Shown here: piece after piece, positions 20,512-32,051 of the stretch | Layout: each line of letters begins with the position of its first letter | How positions within the stretch are numbered: the first letter of the stretch is position 1 | NCBI GenBank assembly: GCA_002077045.2 | Contig: KZ111148.1 | Location: 1,384,885-1,448,884 of the forward strand | DNA length: 64,000 bases | Direction: 5' to 3' | Source: Rachicladosporium sp. CCFEE 5018 | Taxonomy: Eukaryota > Ascomycota > Dothideomycetes > Cladosporiales > Cladosporiaceae | Made by a program: the position numbers and the translations under genes | The notes under the pieces: model-generated | Told to the model about the DNA's origin: nothing | What the model saw: only the letters and a program-made list of their open reading frames with translations | Database searches by the model: none

Positions 20512-22980
20512 TTCGGTATAGCCACGATAATCGGTGTGCTTCTTCCAGTCATCGACGTCTATGTCGGCAATACCGCCTATGAGGAGCTCAAGCTCGCGCT
20601 CGTCGAAGACGTTGACGAGGTCAGCGGGGATGAGTTCATGGAAGCCGGCAACGAAGGCGTTGAACTGCTCTTCCACGCGCTTTTGGATGCGCCATTCGGT
20701 GATAAGCCTGCAGAGGAGTCAGTGTACTGCCGCGTACAGTACGAGAAGGGTTGCACATACTCAACGTATTCCTTCTTGTTCTCATTCGTCACCTCGATGT
20801 CCCTGCCCTCGGGCTTCAAATCGACGGTCACCTTCTCGCCGAATCGCTCGTCTTCAACCGAGAAGGTCGAATAGATCACGTCCGTGATGTCGTTCTCCAT
20901 GGTCCAGGTGAGCGTCCTGTGGAACTCGGCATCTACACCCTCCATATCCTGGAGCGCGACCTTCTTCCTCAGGACCATCTTGTAGAAAGCACCAATGAAG
21001 AACGCGTCCAAGAATCGTCGATGGAAGATGGCCAGACCGACCACGCGGCCAATGAACTTGAAGTAGCCCAGATGCTCGGGGTTGATACCAGAGTGGGGAT
21101 TGATCTGAAGGGTGTAGTTGTCGTGTGCTGAGTACTCGAAGAGGCAGTAGAAAGGATTGAACATCTCGTGACTGAGGAGGAAGAAGAACTCTCTGCCGTT
21201 GTGTCAGTGACTGATTGTCATACTCGGTCCAGCCATCATTACTCACCTCGACAAACCACCGTAATCCAGACCATCCTCACCGTCAAACTTGATCATCAGC
21301 CGCTTCTTGAGATCATTCGGGCTTTGACGCATAATCTCCGCGTACGAGTCCTCGAAGATATGCGTTCGCCGGACCTTGACGTGACATTGTCCCGACAATA
21401 TCCGAAGTGCAGGCTGTGAGCGGAAGTAAATGAGCTTCCTCCTAAAGTCGCGCTTGTACTGCGGCACATTCTGATCCAATGAAGAGGGCAATCGAGGATC
21501 GTCCCATGTCGTGGTCTTCGTGTTATGATCCACAAAGTAGACTCGGGCAGTGTTCGTGAGTCGCATCTCCCAGCCACTAGGCAGTGGTCCGAGCTGCGAT
21601 ACTGGTTGTTGCTGGATCGTGGTGTTGTTTCCTCCAGTGTTCTGACCGTACATTCTTATGTACTGCTGTCGCCGGGGATCAACCCACGTCGTTGTGCGAG
21701 TGTTGTGGTCCACGAAGTACGCTCGGCCTTCTGGTGTATGTCGCTGCTCCCAGCCTGCTGGAAGCTCTCCAGTCCCCGCCGTTGTCGCGCCCGTCGCGAC
21801 CATCTGCGCTGCATTCGCCTGTGCCACAGGATTAGGTGTCGCAGATGGCGAAGCCCTGTCCGACAGCGTAGGTGAATTTGCGCCGGTCCTATCCTCTGGC
21901 AGTACACGGGCTTGATGCCTTTGCCTCTCCACGTTCGTCTGATTCTCCATGTTCTGTCGCTGTTGACCTGCATCAGCAGTCGGCCTGATCCATGTCGTCT
22001 GCCGCGAATTGTGATCGACGTAGTATGTCCTGCCCAGATTGTCCTCGCGTCTTTCCCAGCCGCCTGGCAGCCTGCCCTGCGCATCCTCGAAGGCACTGAA
22101 GCCAGTGCCATCAGGGCGCCTGTTCGCGCCGTTCGTTGCATTTACGCCAGGCGGCGCTCCATTGGTCCCAGAGGCACTGGTAGGGGTTCGAGAGCTCATT
22201 GAGACCGGACGTTCGGGATTCAGTGATGCTTGCGATTGCGCGCCACTAGCTGTCGTGGGTGTATGTGCGCCGTTTGTGGACGGTCCAGAGCTTGAAGCCG
22301 GCGGTCTCGCTGCCCCGTTTGCGTTGCTCGTATTATTGATGGGTGCTCGGAGATTGGTAGAAAGGTTGAGGATCAGCTTGCCATTGACGACGAGGTTGTC
22401 GTTCGACTTCCGCAGGTCTCTAGTCAGCATCTCTGTTCCTGTGTTAGCACAGACCGTCTCGCATCGGATCCGCCAGACTTACCATCTCCTCCAACATCGA
22501 GGTCAATGACGCTTCCAACGCGCACGTTGACCACACCTAAGAAGCCCTGGTCCTTTTTCTTGAACTTCTTCTGGTCAAAGATCTGTACTGCCAGTATGCT
22601 CTCATCAGTAGCTCGCCTACTACGTATCAGTATGCGCGCATCAGTCACCGATGAATTCACCGCGCGGCACTCACATGTCGAAGCTCTCGTTCCAGTACGG
22701 ATTGAGCGTCTTTTTGATCACGCCAGTCGTCCTCGTCTGCTCGCCTCCAATCGTCGCCACAGCAAAGGGATCCGGGAAGCCTGTAGAGTTGCGTATTAGC
22801 CTTGCGATCCGTTCTACAGCTCACCATAGTGATCCGCCACTTACGAAAGACATCTCGTTTGTACAATCCATCAGCGGCAATGACTGCAGTATCGTCAGCC
22901 TACCCATTTCTCTTTCTCTCCATGGTATGCTCATGCATACTCGTGACCCTCAAATTGGCCTGCGTCGGAAGTTCAGACAT
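20512..22980 (-). CDS. Rsp5-type HECT ligase, second allele (haplotype B), C-terminus cut by gap
   Basis: Co-linear with 17090-19558 at a constant offset of 3422 bases, with no indels and only a few substitutions. Exons 1-6 are complete (22980-22941, 22883-22845, 22780-22675, 22619-22483, 22438-21247, 21192-20761). Exon 7 is cut at 20512 by the gap, so the last part of the HECT domain, including the catalytic Cys and GFGQE tail, is absent. The loss comes from the assembly break; the visible frame has no stop or frameshift. Coding differences I noticed are synonymous. C2 and WW domains are as in the complete copy. Confidence 0.92.
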
Positions 22981-23735
22981 GATGCCGAACAGCCCTCAGT
23001 CTCTTGACCGATCTTCACGTCACGGCCACCAATCCCACCAGGCAACAATGATGATTCCCTCGTACGCTCTCCGCTGTCGCCAGTGACCCTTTCAGCGCGG
23101 TATATCGCACCACTGTAGTCCAGTATGCGTCTGCCTGCGTATGCTCCTATCCCGAAGACTGATGGTGGCTGTGTAAGTCCAAGCGCGGCAAGCCTACAGA
23201 AGTCGCTTGGAGCAAACTCGGACTGTATGGAATGACACAGAGCGGGGTGGAAGAAGCGATTGATGGGGGGTGTGAGGAGATTATTAGCAATGCTTGCGTA
23301 GGCAAGATGCTGGGTGCGGTGCCCGGGGGGTGGTGGTCAAGACGGAAGGGTTGTCCCGCAGGCGGCGTCACCTGAGGAAGGATGACCCCACTTGTTGCTT
23401 GGGCTGCTGACTGTACTGAGCTTGAAGGCACTGGAGACTCTCGGTGAATGATACTACATGATGGTGATGCCGAAGAACACGAGTGACAGGCATGATCATG
23501 AATTCATTCTCACGGTCACGAATAGGCATTCACTGCCGTCAGTGTCTTGTCCCCGGCAGAAGCAAGATGGTCACCGCGACTGACGCCCTACCACATCACA
23601 CAGACGGGCACTCCGAAGACCATATCCTACAAGTCCCTATCCTACATGATCGAGTGGCGACCTATCTCGAACGCCTTCGCTTAACGCAGTTCCGTGTGCC
23701 TCAATATAGGTGAATTCCATCAGGTAAGTTCCATC
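22981..23735. promoter_or_regulatory. rsp5 promoter region and regulator 3' flank (haplotype B)
   Basis: Counterpart of 19559-20313. No gene seen. It differs by roughly ten substitutions, clustered toward the regulator end. Confidence 0.5.
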
Positions 23736-25255
23736 TCAAATAACATGCATACTGTCCATCGACATCGCACCTCCCCCTTGCACCGGTGGAGTCTTCATCA
23801 AGACTGTCTGCACCGGCCACTCGATCCAGCTCTTCCACTCATCGCCCAAGTTCGCCACAACGTCTCTCAGCACCCCTCTGCCCCAACCCTGCAGCCACCA
23901 TCTACTGTCCAGCAAGTCCAGAAGCACCGTGTAGTAGGCCAAAATGACTAGTGCCTGCGGTCTCCGCCGTCGAATGACTGAGATGAAAGCTGTCGGGTCT
24001 GCCTGCGGAAAGCAGACAATCGCCGAAACGGCACAATGCTGTGTCCGCTTCTTCGACACAGTGGTGTACAGCTGCTTGAGCTCAGCCAGTATCACAGCGC
24101 ACGTCCTTCGCTCCTCAGGAATCATCGCACCCATGCCGATCATGAAGTCCAAATGATTCAGCCCGAAGTCGAATCCCTCGGGCAAGGGAGCGAGACTCGT
24201 CTGGTTGTTATTTCCCGGTGCGAAAGCGTCCGAGAAATCCAAGATGAGACCATCTGCAGTCACGCCGCTGCCATCCGAGAAAGCGTCCGACAGCATTGGT
24301 GCGAACGGTCCTTGAGCAACCCAGATCATTGTGTCCTGAGCCACGGACTTCATGCCTTTGACGAGGGAGAAGAGCTCGACCAGAGCGTCGACTGGAGGTA
24401 CAGCAGGTGGGATCGCGAAGGCGAACAGCGCTACAATCCAGGTGAAGGCGAACTTTGCGTCTGCGTTCTCGGCTGTTGAGGGTCCGCAGTCTTCTCGGAA
24501 AGACACCAAGGCTTGATCGAGGTGCTTGACTGCTGCTGCGTGGAGCAGTGGCGCTCGCTCGGGAGCTATCGAGGCCATGTGTAGGGCTGAGAAGCCTAGG
24601 AGACCGTGCATCACGTAGGGTGCCGTGATGCCTAGTTGGGGGAGAGTAGACTGCCACATGAGATCCATGCCGAAGTTCTCGGTCATGACGTCGAAGTAAT
24701 GGGTCATGAAGTGGTGCATCAGCTCGAGATCCAGCATCGAGGCTTGCCCTGCTGGCGCGATCGTGCGGTCCACGGACCCGGTAAGTACGCGAATGGCATT
24801 GTAGTCCTGCCAATCCCCGCCGGGACTGTTGCCTCCGCCATGACTGGGGGTGGGAGTAGGGATGAAGGTAGGTTGCGAAGATGCAGCACCACCTGAATAG
24901 GAGTTGGCGCGATTGAACGAGCCCTCTCGCGAAAGCGTGTCTCTGGTTGCGAGCCGCGACGACCCAGAGCTGCCACTCCCACTTCGCACTGACTTCGGTT
25001 TTGCGTCGTCGCGTGGTACGTTCGGTCCGCCTGCTAATGAGCATGCAACTCCGTGCCGTTGACAGTTTGTGCACGGGGACTCTTCGTTACACTGTGAGCG
25101 AAAGCGAAGCTTCGTCAGCCATCTCCGTGCAACTCGTATAGATCGCAAACATATAAGCTTACCTTGACATGTCGTCTCTTGCACTGTGCACACCCTTTCC
25201 TCGACTTCTTATGTCCGACCCTAGGTGCCCTACTACTGTTACTCTCCATAGTCAT
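23736..25255 (-). CDS. Zn2Cys6 transcription factor, Upc2-like (haplotype B)
   Basis: Fungal zinc binuclear cluster regulator. Exons are 25255-25163 and 25091-23736 (71-nt GT-AG intron), about 482 residues. The intron splits the zinc cluster: exon 1 ends in KGCAQCKRRHVK and exon 2 opens with the third Cys (CNEESPCTNCQRHGVAC), together giving C-x2-C-x6-C-x5-C-x2-C-x6-C. A basic stretch precedes it (RVGHKKSRK). After a Ser/Gly-rich linker comes a hydrophobic domain beginning LDLELMHHFMTHYFDVM, typical of sterol-uptake-control (Upc2/Ecm22-like) proteins of filamentous fungi. A role in sterol regulation is family inference only. The start could be 25255 or 25249, and longer in-frame starts exist. 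The other allele is at 32052-33571. Confidence 0.87.
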
Positions 25256-27746
25256 CCAAGGTGCTATAGTCAACATCGCAGTCCCCTCCAAAGCAAAGTC
25301 ATATACCGGCGAAAGCAAAGCAAGGTTCTACACTCTCAGCATAACATAAGCAGTATTGGAAATACAATAGCAGCGAAACACCGCTCGCTCGGACGACAGA
25401 CACGGAGCTGAATAAATAAAGTCGACTCACCTAACGGCATCTTCTATATCCGCGCGATGGATCGACAGCCCTCGACCGTTGTGCGTATTCGATGAGGGCT
25501 GAGCAGCAGAAGCAGTAGCGTCCTGGCGAACCGCTTCATTATCGTCAGAGTTGACAGGGTTGGATGCTGTTGCCTGAGCTGCAACGTCGTGCAATATCGG
25601 CGTAGAAGCAATCGCATGCTCGGACTTTAGCGACGTCCGGGGGACCATTGCGAGTGAGTCGGCCCTGGTTCCACCGAGTGAAAGTATGTCAGCAGACTGC
25701 TGGCGGGGTCTCTGAATGGATCGGGGAAGGCGATGGGATGAGTCTTGAACGGGTGGATAAGGGAGAGATTTGGAAGGCTCTCAGTGTTGTCATGCGCAGT
25801 GATTGTGGACTGATAGCTACATGTAGTTGCGCTTGCGCGTGGCTGAGGGACCCTGGAGAGGCATGATTCCACGAATCTCGAGGTCGCAGTAATCAGCCCA
25901 TGCGGTTAGCTGGGCGAAGGAAGCTAGAAGGCCAGTACCGCATTCTGCATGATGTTGCGCTCGGCCAGCCAATCGAGAGCTATCGGCCGAATCGTCGACC
26001 TGGCATAGGGTGCCAGATTGCGCTCGCATTCGCGTCTCAGCGGCCGTTTCTGTCGTCTCTCTGGCGACTTCTGCTGCGGGCATGCACGTCTGGCGCAACA
26101 GGAACGGGCATTGTCGAGTCCCCGGTATCCGATGACAGTTCACTTGTGGTAGGGCGTATCATGCAGGTGTCATGCCTGAACCTTCCGTACCGTGGCTGAA
26201 TCATCATGAGCACGTTGATCGCCTTGTCGACCGCTAAGTTGCATGACACAGCACATTTGATTTGGCACGGCTTATTACACACCGCCTCGTTACAGTCTTG
26301 GCCCCCAGCCATTGGCGATTCCAATGACCGAGTTCACGACTCGTCTCGAGTCCGATCTCCAGGCCAACTCTCATCGTTCAGCTGATACTACATAGCATGA
26401 GAAAGAGCTACTGAGTGGATGCCGATTTCGCAGTTTGCTACAAAGCCCGACGCCCCGCCCACCGAGGTTTGCTTACTGATACGACCACACACTGCATACG
26501 GCAAGAGGTCCAACTGCTTTTCGTATCGTCGTCTCTAGCGGCTTAAGCTGCCGATCACACATGCAGAGTGATGTTGCTTGACGGATGACTCAAACCGCCC
26601 TGTATGCACGTGCGGTCTGGGAATGCCGTATGCAAGCACAAACCGCCTTGATCAGACGACGGTCAGGTTTTGCGTGAGCTTCCATGTCATGCCAATGCAA
26701 CCGACTTGTTGGTAAGGCTGTAGACGAGCTCCGAGACCTGGCATGTGGGATCATCGCATGCAGGGACCATGTACTGTGGTTGCGATACGTTTTCTCGATT
26801 CCTCAGGTGAATATGCCAAGTACTCCGCCACTATGTTGGAGACGTGTTCATATTGATCCAATGTGCGGAGCAATAATGCCCGCCGGACGAGGTAGAAATG
26901 CCTTACGGTCGCAGGACTGTCGACCGCCCGATGGGAGAATGAGCGCATGCTAGAAGAGTGCGTAGTTCGCAACTCGTCAGAGACAAGAGCCTACTCATAG
27001 TGTTTCGTCGGTGAGGCCGATAATCAAGCGGTAGCATAGCCAACGAGCAAAAGGCACAGCAGACGTATTGACAGGTTGCCACAATCAACGACGCGCCGCA
27101 TCCGTGATTTCGGCCCCCCAATTGCTCTCGGACACAGCATCAGGCCGCAACATCTTTTCCCGCTTTCATCCAAGTCTGGTCATCTATCGTCAGCTCCGAC
27201 CAGAAGTGAAGGGTGATGCGTCTTTTCTCACCTCACTCCGCTACCCGACTGGCGACCGTCTCCGCTGCGTCTCCAGGCTCGTAACGTTCTTGGGCATCTA
27301 CCCACATCTTCAAGCCAGCAGCTTCAATGTGACGCCGTGTCCTAGAGAGCCAACGCTCCACGGTCAGGCTGGCGAGTCATGATCCCCTGGATTCAGCCGT
27401 GCGACGCAGTGGCTGCCTCTACGATCTCATTGAGAGGAGCTTCGACTTCGCAGCATCACCTGGTGAACAGTCACCTTACGCGTGATCATTCGTTCAACAT
27501 TCCTCACTCTTGACTCTTGTAAGCAGACCGGAAGGACATCACTTTTACTGAGTCTTTCGTTTTCAATTGGCTCTTTACTCCGTCAACCCAAGCTTTTGTG
27601 GCTTCTTTCTGCCCTATGCCCAGCATGCCTGTTTGTACAGCTTGAGGTTTCACCTGCAACCCACCTGAAGGCATCATCGAGTGTCCCGAGTCCCGCGCCT
27701 ACAAGATCATCCCACTGGCGTGGTATTGATGAGGCGAAGTATGCGC
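25256..27746. other. 2.5-kb region without a supported gene (haplotype B)
   Basis: Contains the regulator promoter side and the 3' flank of the RNA-binding protein gene. A short minus-strand frame (25427-25648) is kept in both haplotypes, but its differences change amino acids and nothing links it to a family. Around 25940-26170 the sequence diverges strongly from haplotype A. I see no RNA gene or transposon. Confidence 0.5.
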
Positions 27747-28481
27747 TCAGTAAGGATTATAGCCTCGCCCGCCACCTCGTCCGCCACGGAATCCGCCGCG
27801 ATAGCCTCCGCCGCCCCGTGGCATATAGCCGCCTGGTGGACCGTATCCTCCTCTGGCCCCATACATTGGTGGCCCGCCGAACCCGGGACCTCCGCCGTAT
27901 GGTCCACCGCGTCCACGAGGCGGCCCACCACGACCTCCTCCTCCACCGCCGCGTCCACCTCGAGTCAGACCTGGTAGATTCGTGCGCTTTGGTACCACCT
28001 ATAGCTCTTATCAGATCGCGTTCATCTCGCTTACAGTGCAATCCGCGCATACCTTTATATTGCGGCTCCTAAACACACTCTCGTTCAAGACCAGCGCCTG
28101 CGTGACAAGATTCGGCTCCGAGAACTCCACATACGCATACCCCTTCGGATGACCAGTGAACTTGTCCAGTAGAATTGTCACCCTATTGATGCTCCCACAG
28201 CTCTGGAAATGCGCCTGGATCTCCTCGGGACTCGCGCCATAGTCCACATTACCCACAAAGATACTCCGCGCGTCGATGTCCTCCTTGTTTTCGCGTAAGT
28301 TGTCGGATTGCGAGTCTAATTGGGATTGCATCTCGCGTAGGCGTGCGGCTTCGGCTTCCATCTCCTGAACGCGCTTCTTCATCGCGGCGATTTCTTCTTC
28401 GTCGTCGTTGTCGCCATCGTCACCATCTGCGCGGGGAGAGATCGGAGGTTCCTCCTCGATCTTAGTGTCGAGGTCCGACAT
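27747..28481 (-). CDS. Pab2/PABPN1-like nuclear poly(A)-binding RRM protein (haplotype B)
   Basis: A 226-residue RNA-binding protein from exons 28481-28053 and 27998-27747 (54-nt GT-AG intron, phase 0). The order of parts is an acidic N-terminus (DGDDGDNDDEEE), a coiled coil at about 30-60 (AAMKKRVQEMEAEAARLREM), one RRM at about 71-148 with RNP2 SIFVGNVDYG and RNP1 KGYAYVEF, and an RGG-rich tail ending in GRGYNPY. This order matches the Pab2/PABPN1 family, nuclear proteins that bind poly(A) tails and act in polyadenylation and RNA decay. The Gly/Arg tail is a likely target of arginine methylation. The other allele at 36107-36841 differs mainly at silent sites. Confidence 0.9.
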
Positions 28482-29662
28482 TGTAGGAAGTGGAGTAGGG
28501 GATGTGTACAGGGACCGGATGTCCTCGAGGTAGGCCTAGTGACAGGGCGCAAACTGGTCGCCGATGTTATGATGGCAAGCAAGGTGAATTGGAATGTTGG
28601 TATTGGAGTGTCAATGAAAGTTTGTTGCAAATAGCAAATAGAGGCAGGTGATAGAAGTTCAAGGCTCGTGAACGCACAGGAGTATGCACACCCCTGCACC
28701 CGCGCGGAAGCTAGTCACTGGCGCCGGCACATGCAGTGACTCCCGAACAGATGCATTGTTCAGACTGAAGGACGCGGCTATGAGCTCGACTTCAGACGCA
28801 CATCATCGCTATGGTCGAGGCAACTCCTCGATTATTTCTGTCACAGGGGTACGACTACGAAGTCGGTTTGCGTCTTCACTGCTTGGCTTCACATGGCATA
28901 GAGGATGAGCCATCACCTCCATCCAGGAGCCAGTGCTTCCTCCAATAAGCGAAGGCACAATACGAGATGCACTGGACTCACTCTTCCACGTTTTTGAATC
29001 ACCCAGTCTCCGGGATCACCTTCTCGCTCTTACGTTGCCCGATGGGCCAGCCACCTCACAGCCGACATGGCCGCAGCATGGTGCCGCACGTGCTGGAGGT
29101 GCTTCGGCGCAGGTCAGCATGTGCGAGTAACTCGCAGAGATGAGCTGCGTCTCAGCGGACCTACCCTTGATACGGATCTTTGCTGGACGTTTGTCTCGGA
29201 GCTCGCTCTTGTGTGAAGCAGGGATCTCGCGGCACCGGCCCTGAGCGACCCTCATAGTCGACTACCTGAGTTCTGATCCGCAACACGCCTTCCATGCAGA
29301 TGACACCGCTCATTCACCCGTATAGTTGCCATGCTGTTGCCATGGCGCAGATGTGAAGACGCCCTGGAAGCTCGAGAAGGTCAGCGATTCCCAATCGCAC
29401 GTCTCGAGGGGTCAGCAATATTCGATGAGTGGGTGACTTGGGAATCAAAGTTACACACTTGACCAACCAGATGCGTGTCCACTATGGCACACGCAAAAGC
29501 AAAAAGCTGCAACAACACAACGCAGAAATAAATACGCGGTCAGATCCCCAATTCTCCAATTCTCTCTTCTCTCTCATAGCTCTTCACACTCCAAAGTCTG
29601 AATGGTTATAGCTCACGCACTCATACTGCATAAAGCACGCAATCTCTACCAATCTACTCACC
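28482..29662. other. Divergent intergenic region, RRM gene / tyrosine-rich gene (haplotype B)
   Basis: Contains promoters of both flanking genes. A plus-strand frame at 28684-29130 is interrupted by TGA at 28906-28908 here, but is open in haplotype A (37032-37490). I regard it as probably non-coding. Confidence 0.45.
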
Positions 29663-30727
29663 ATGATGCAACACAACGCTTTCCAAGAGGGCATGGTTGC
29701 CTGGCTCCCTTCCTCAGCTGACAAAGAGAGCTCATTGCTAGCGTGTCAACGCCATATGGGTGTAGGTGCAGTCAATCATCCTTGTCTTATCATTCAGCTG
29801 GACGATTCAAGATCAGAAGCTCTCTGCTTGCAAATGACCAGCTTCAGCAAATACATCAAGTCGTCCACCGGACAGCAATCCAAAGTTGGCAACATGACCA
29901 TCACAGAGAAGTACCCCTATGACTCTACTTTCCGCAAGCATTATTTACCAATCTCGCAGGCGAACAGCGCACCGCACGACGGTCTCCCAACACTCGAATT
30001 GGCGAACGGAACGAAGATGAGCGCGCAGAGCTATGTCAAGCTCGATGGCTTCTTTCGCATCGAGCTGGCCAACTTGACGCAGTACAAGAGCAACACCCTA
30101 ATCCTGACAGAGCACGCGATGTGCAACCTCATGCACCACTTCAACAAGTTCCTCGACGGCGCACTTGGTCGTCCGAGACCAGCACTCAACATCGTGTCGC
30201 CGCTCTGGGATTCGGGCTTGAAGCCTGAACTGACTGCAGATAACAAAGCTCGCGCCGAGAAGGGAGAACTCTTTGCGACAGGCAAACTACAAGACGATTC
30301 GGGTAAGTCGATGGCAGCCATACCCTCAGCTTACAAGCCTCCAGTGTATTCGACCCCGACATACCCGATCGAGATGTACCCGACAAGCACGTACGAGACA
30401 CCGATGTACGAGACACAGATGTACGAGGCACCAATGTACGATACACGAATGTGCGGCGCTTGGACATACTGGCCTTCGGCATACGGGTCATCGGCATACG
30501 ACATTCAAGCATACAACACTCAAGCTTACAAAACTCAATCATTCGACACACAAGCATACAACACTCAAGCATACAACGCACAAGCATACACCGCGCCAGC
30601 ACAAGGCGGACTAATTTGGGCAGCAGCGGGTGGAAATGGACCGCCGGGTCCAAGGCCGACGGCGTACAGATCAGCTTCGGCTTCGTCGTACGGGTCATCG
30701 GTTTATGGAGATGGAGGATGGTGGTAA
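29663..30727 (+). CDS. Hypothetical fungal protein with tyrosine-rich pentapeptide repeats (haplotype B)
   Basis: A 354-residue intronless protein with no signal peptide. Residues 1-180 look globular: VAWLPSSAD, then NHPCLIIQLDD, LCLQMTSFSKYI, HYLPIS, and ELANGTKMSAQSYVKLDGFF. This pattern (a WLP start, an HP-hydrophobic strand, a TSF segment and a later SYV/F segment) resembles an uncharacterised family common in Dothideomycetes and Eurotiomycetes that I know only as hypothetical proteins. Residues 220-354 are low complexity, with four units of YE(T/A)PM type and six of xTQAY type, then a Ser/Tyr/Gly tail ending GDGGWW. Both alleles keep the frame with many silent differences, which supports real coding. 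No function is assigned. Confidence 0.75.
   Translation: MMQHNAFQEGMVAWLPSSADKESSLLACQRHMGVGAVNHPCLIIQLDDSRSEALCLQMTSFSKYIKSSTGQQSKVGNMTITEKYPYDSTFRKHYLPISQANSAPHDGLPTLELANGTKMSAQSYVKLDGFFRIELANLTQYKSNTLILTEHAMCNLMHHFNKFLDGALGRPRPALNIVSPLWDSGLKPELTADNKARAEKGELFATGKLQDDSGKSMAAIPSAYKPPVYSTPTYPIEMYPTSTYETPMYETQMYEAPMYDTRMCGAWTYWPSAYGSSAYDIQAYNTQAYKTQSFDTQAYNTQAYNAQAYTAPAQGGLIWAAAGGNGPPGPRPTAYRSASASSYGSSVYGDGGWW
30392..30589 (+). repeat. Two 15-bp coding minisatellites in the tyrosine-rich gene
   Basis: 30392-30451 holds four 15-bp units starting TACGAGACACCGATG (Y-E-T-P-M type). 30500-30589 holds six 15-bp units encoding DIQAY, NTQAY, KTQSF, DTQAY, NTQAY, NAQAY. The 15-bp period keeps the frame. 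The allele copies are at 38752-38811 and 38860-38949, with the same unit number. Confidence 0.85.
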
Positions 30728-31538
30728 GTGAATAAGTATAGTGTATATAAGTAGATAGAGCCGGACGGCTGTGGTCTGCACCTTCACGTGGTGTCCGGTG
30801 TGAGTAGCTCTGCGGAGTGAAACTAAGACAGACCATATGTACGTAGTTGTAGCACATGCCGCCTTCCGATTTTGTCAACGTCTTCGTGTCACCGCTGCCT
30901 CTGCCGTGATCGTGATTTAAGTCCTTCTCGACGATACATGATGTGCTGTTTCCTAGCTACTATGCCATATCTGAAATCAGACACGATCAGCTTTTGAGGA
31001 ACGACAGACCTGACGAAGTGCAAGCCACGTTCGACGGTCTGATTGAATTTGCAGTCACAATCAAGGTACGGCTCGAGAATATAGAGTGGTAGAAGAAGGC
31101 CTTCTCGGCTAGATATCGAAGGTCTGCTCATCCAACAGCGCCGTTTACCTGATCAGCCTTGGCTTCTTAGATCCCGCCTTTGCGCTCTCAATCGGAGAGA
31201 GAACCATGATGAGATCGCGAAGTTTACCGCTGATGTAGCAGCTGATGTTGGCAGCGCGGACAAGTCCGTTCGTATGAACTGCGTGAGAGGATGTGCCATG
31301 TGCTAGTAACACGTCGATGATCTGGCCCGCGCAACATGGGCTGTTGGGAAGTTCACATTGTGTGAGCTGGCTGCCCTCGACCTCATGTAGAAGCCGATGA
31401 CTGGCAGCCATCGCCGAATTTCGCTTTCGAGAGACTCGTACCAAGACTTTGGATTGAAGCGGCATCAGCTATTTGTACATATCCTACACACTGTTGTACA
31501 TCCCGTCTATAAGCCTCCCTCGGCGCCGCTACCTTTTC
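30728..31538. other. Convergent intergenic region (haplotype B)
   Basis: Between the tyrosine-rich gene and the 3' end of the FAM210-like gene. No supported gene. It corresponds to 39088-39897 in haplotype A. Confidence 0.5.
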
Positions 31539-31638
31539 TCATGCCACCTTTGCCTTACCCACCTTCCAGCCGTAGCTTTGTAAGACTCTTGCGACCTTGG
31601 GCGTCAACGCTGCGGCCAAAGGCACACGGACAAAGATG
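31539..31638 (-). CDS. FAM210/Nat2-like (DUF1279) protein, 3' exon fragment (haplotype B)
   Basis: Last 100 bases of the gene seen complete at 39898-40740, cut by the gap. It encodes the C-terminal tail ending SYGWKVGKAKVA and the stop. The truncation is due to the contig end. Confidence 0.85.
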
Positions 31639-31738
31639 NNNNNNNNNNNNNNNNNNNNNNNNNNNNNNNNNNNNNNNNNNNNNNNNNNNNNNNNNNNNNN
31701 NNNNNNNNNNNNNNNNNNNNNNNNNNNNNNNNNNNNNN
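31639..31738. other. Assembly gap of 100 N (contig 2 / contig 3)
   Basis: Exactly 100 N. The left flank is haplotype B inside the FAM210-like gene. The right flank restarts about 8 kb back in haplotype A, at sequence identical to 20001 onward on contig 1. Confidence 0.98.
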
Positions 31739-32051
31739 TGAAGGCACTGGAGACTCTCGGTGAATGATACTACATGATGGTGATGCCGAAGAACACGAGT
31801 GACAGGCATGATCATGAATTCATTCTCACGGTCACGAAGAGGCATTCACTGCCGTCAGTGTCTTGTCCCCGGCAGAAGCAAGATGGTCACCGCGACTGAC
31901 GCCCTACCACATCACACAGACGGGCACTCCGAAGACCACATCGTACAAGTCCCTATCCTACATGATCGAGTGGCGACCTATCTCGAACGCCTTCGCTTAA
32001 CGCAGTTCCGTGCGCCTCAATATAGGTGAATGCCATCAGGTAAGTTCCGTC

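Noticed and set aside
24208..25074. 288-codon minus-strand frames inside both regulator alleles (also 32524-33390).
   Set aside because: They are out-of-frame shadows of the Zn2Cys6 gene, with random-looking Arg/Ser/His composition.
25427..25648. A short conserved frame as an upstream exon of the Upc2-like regulator.
   Set aside because: A donor (AG|GTGAGT) is present, but no acceptor before the zinc-cluster exon gives the right phase.
27482..28072. A 196-codon plus-strand frame (also 35842-36417).
   Set aside because: Most of it is antisense to the Gly-rich exon of the RRM protein, and the rest has no domain.
17090..31638. A real tandem duplication of rsp5, the regulator, the RRM gene and others.
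   Set aside because: Both junctions are 100-N gaps, the contig ends cut genes, and contigs 1 and 3 share an identical 411-bp overlap. A haplotype bubble explains everything without a rearrangement.
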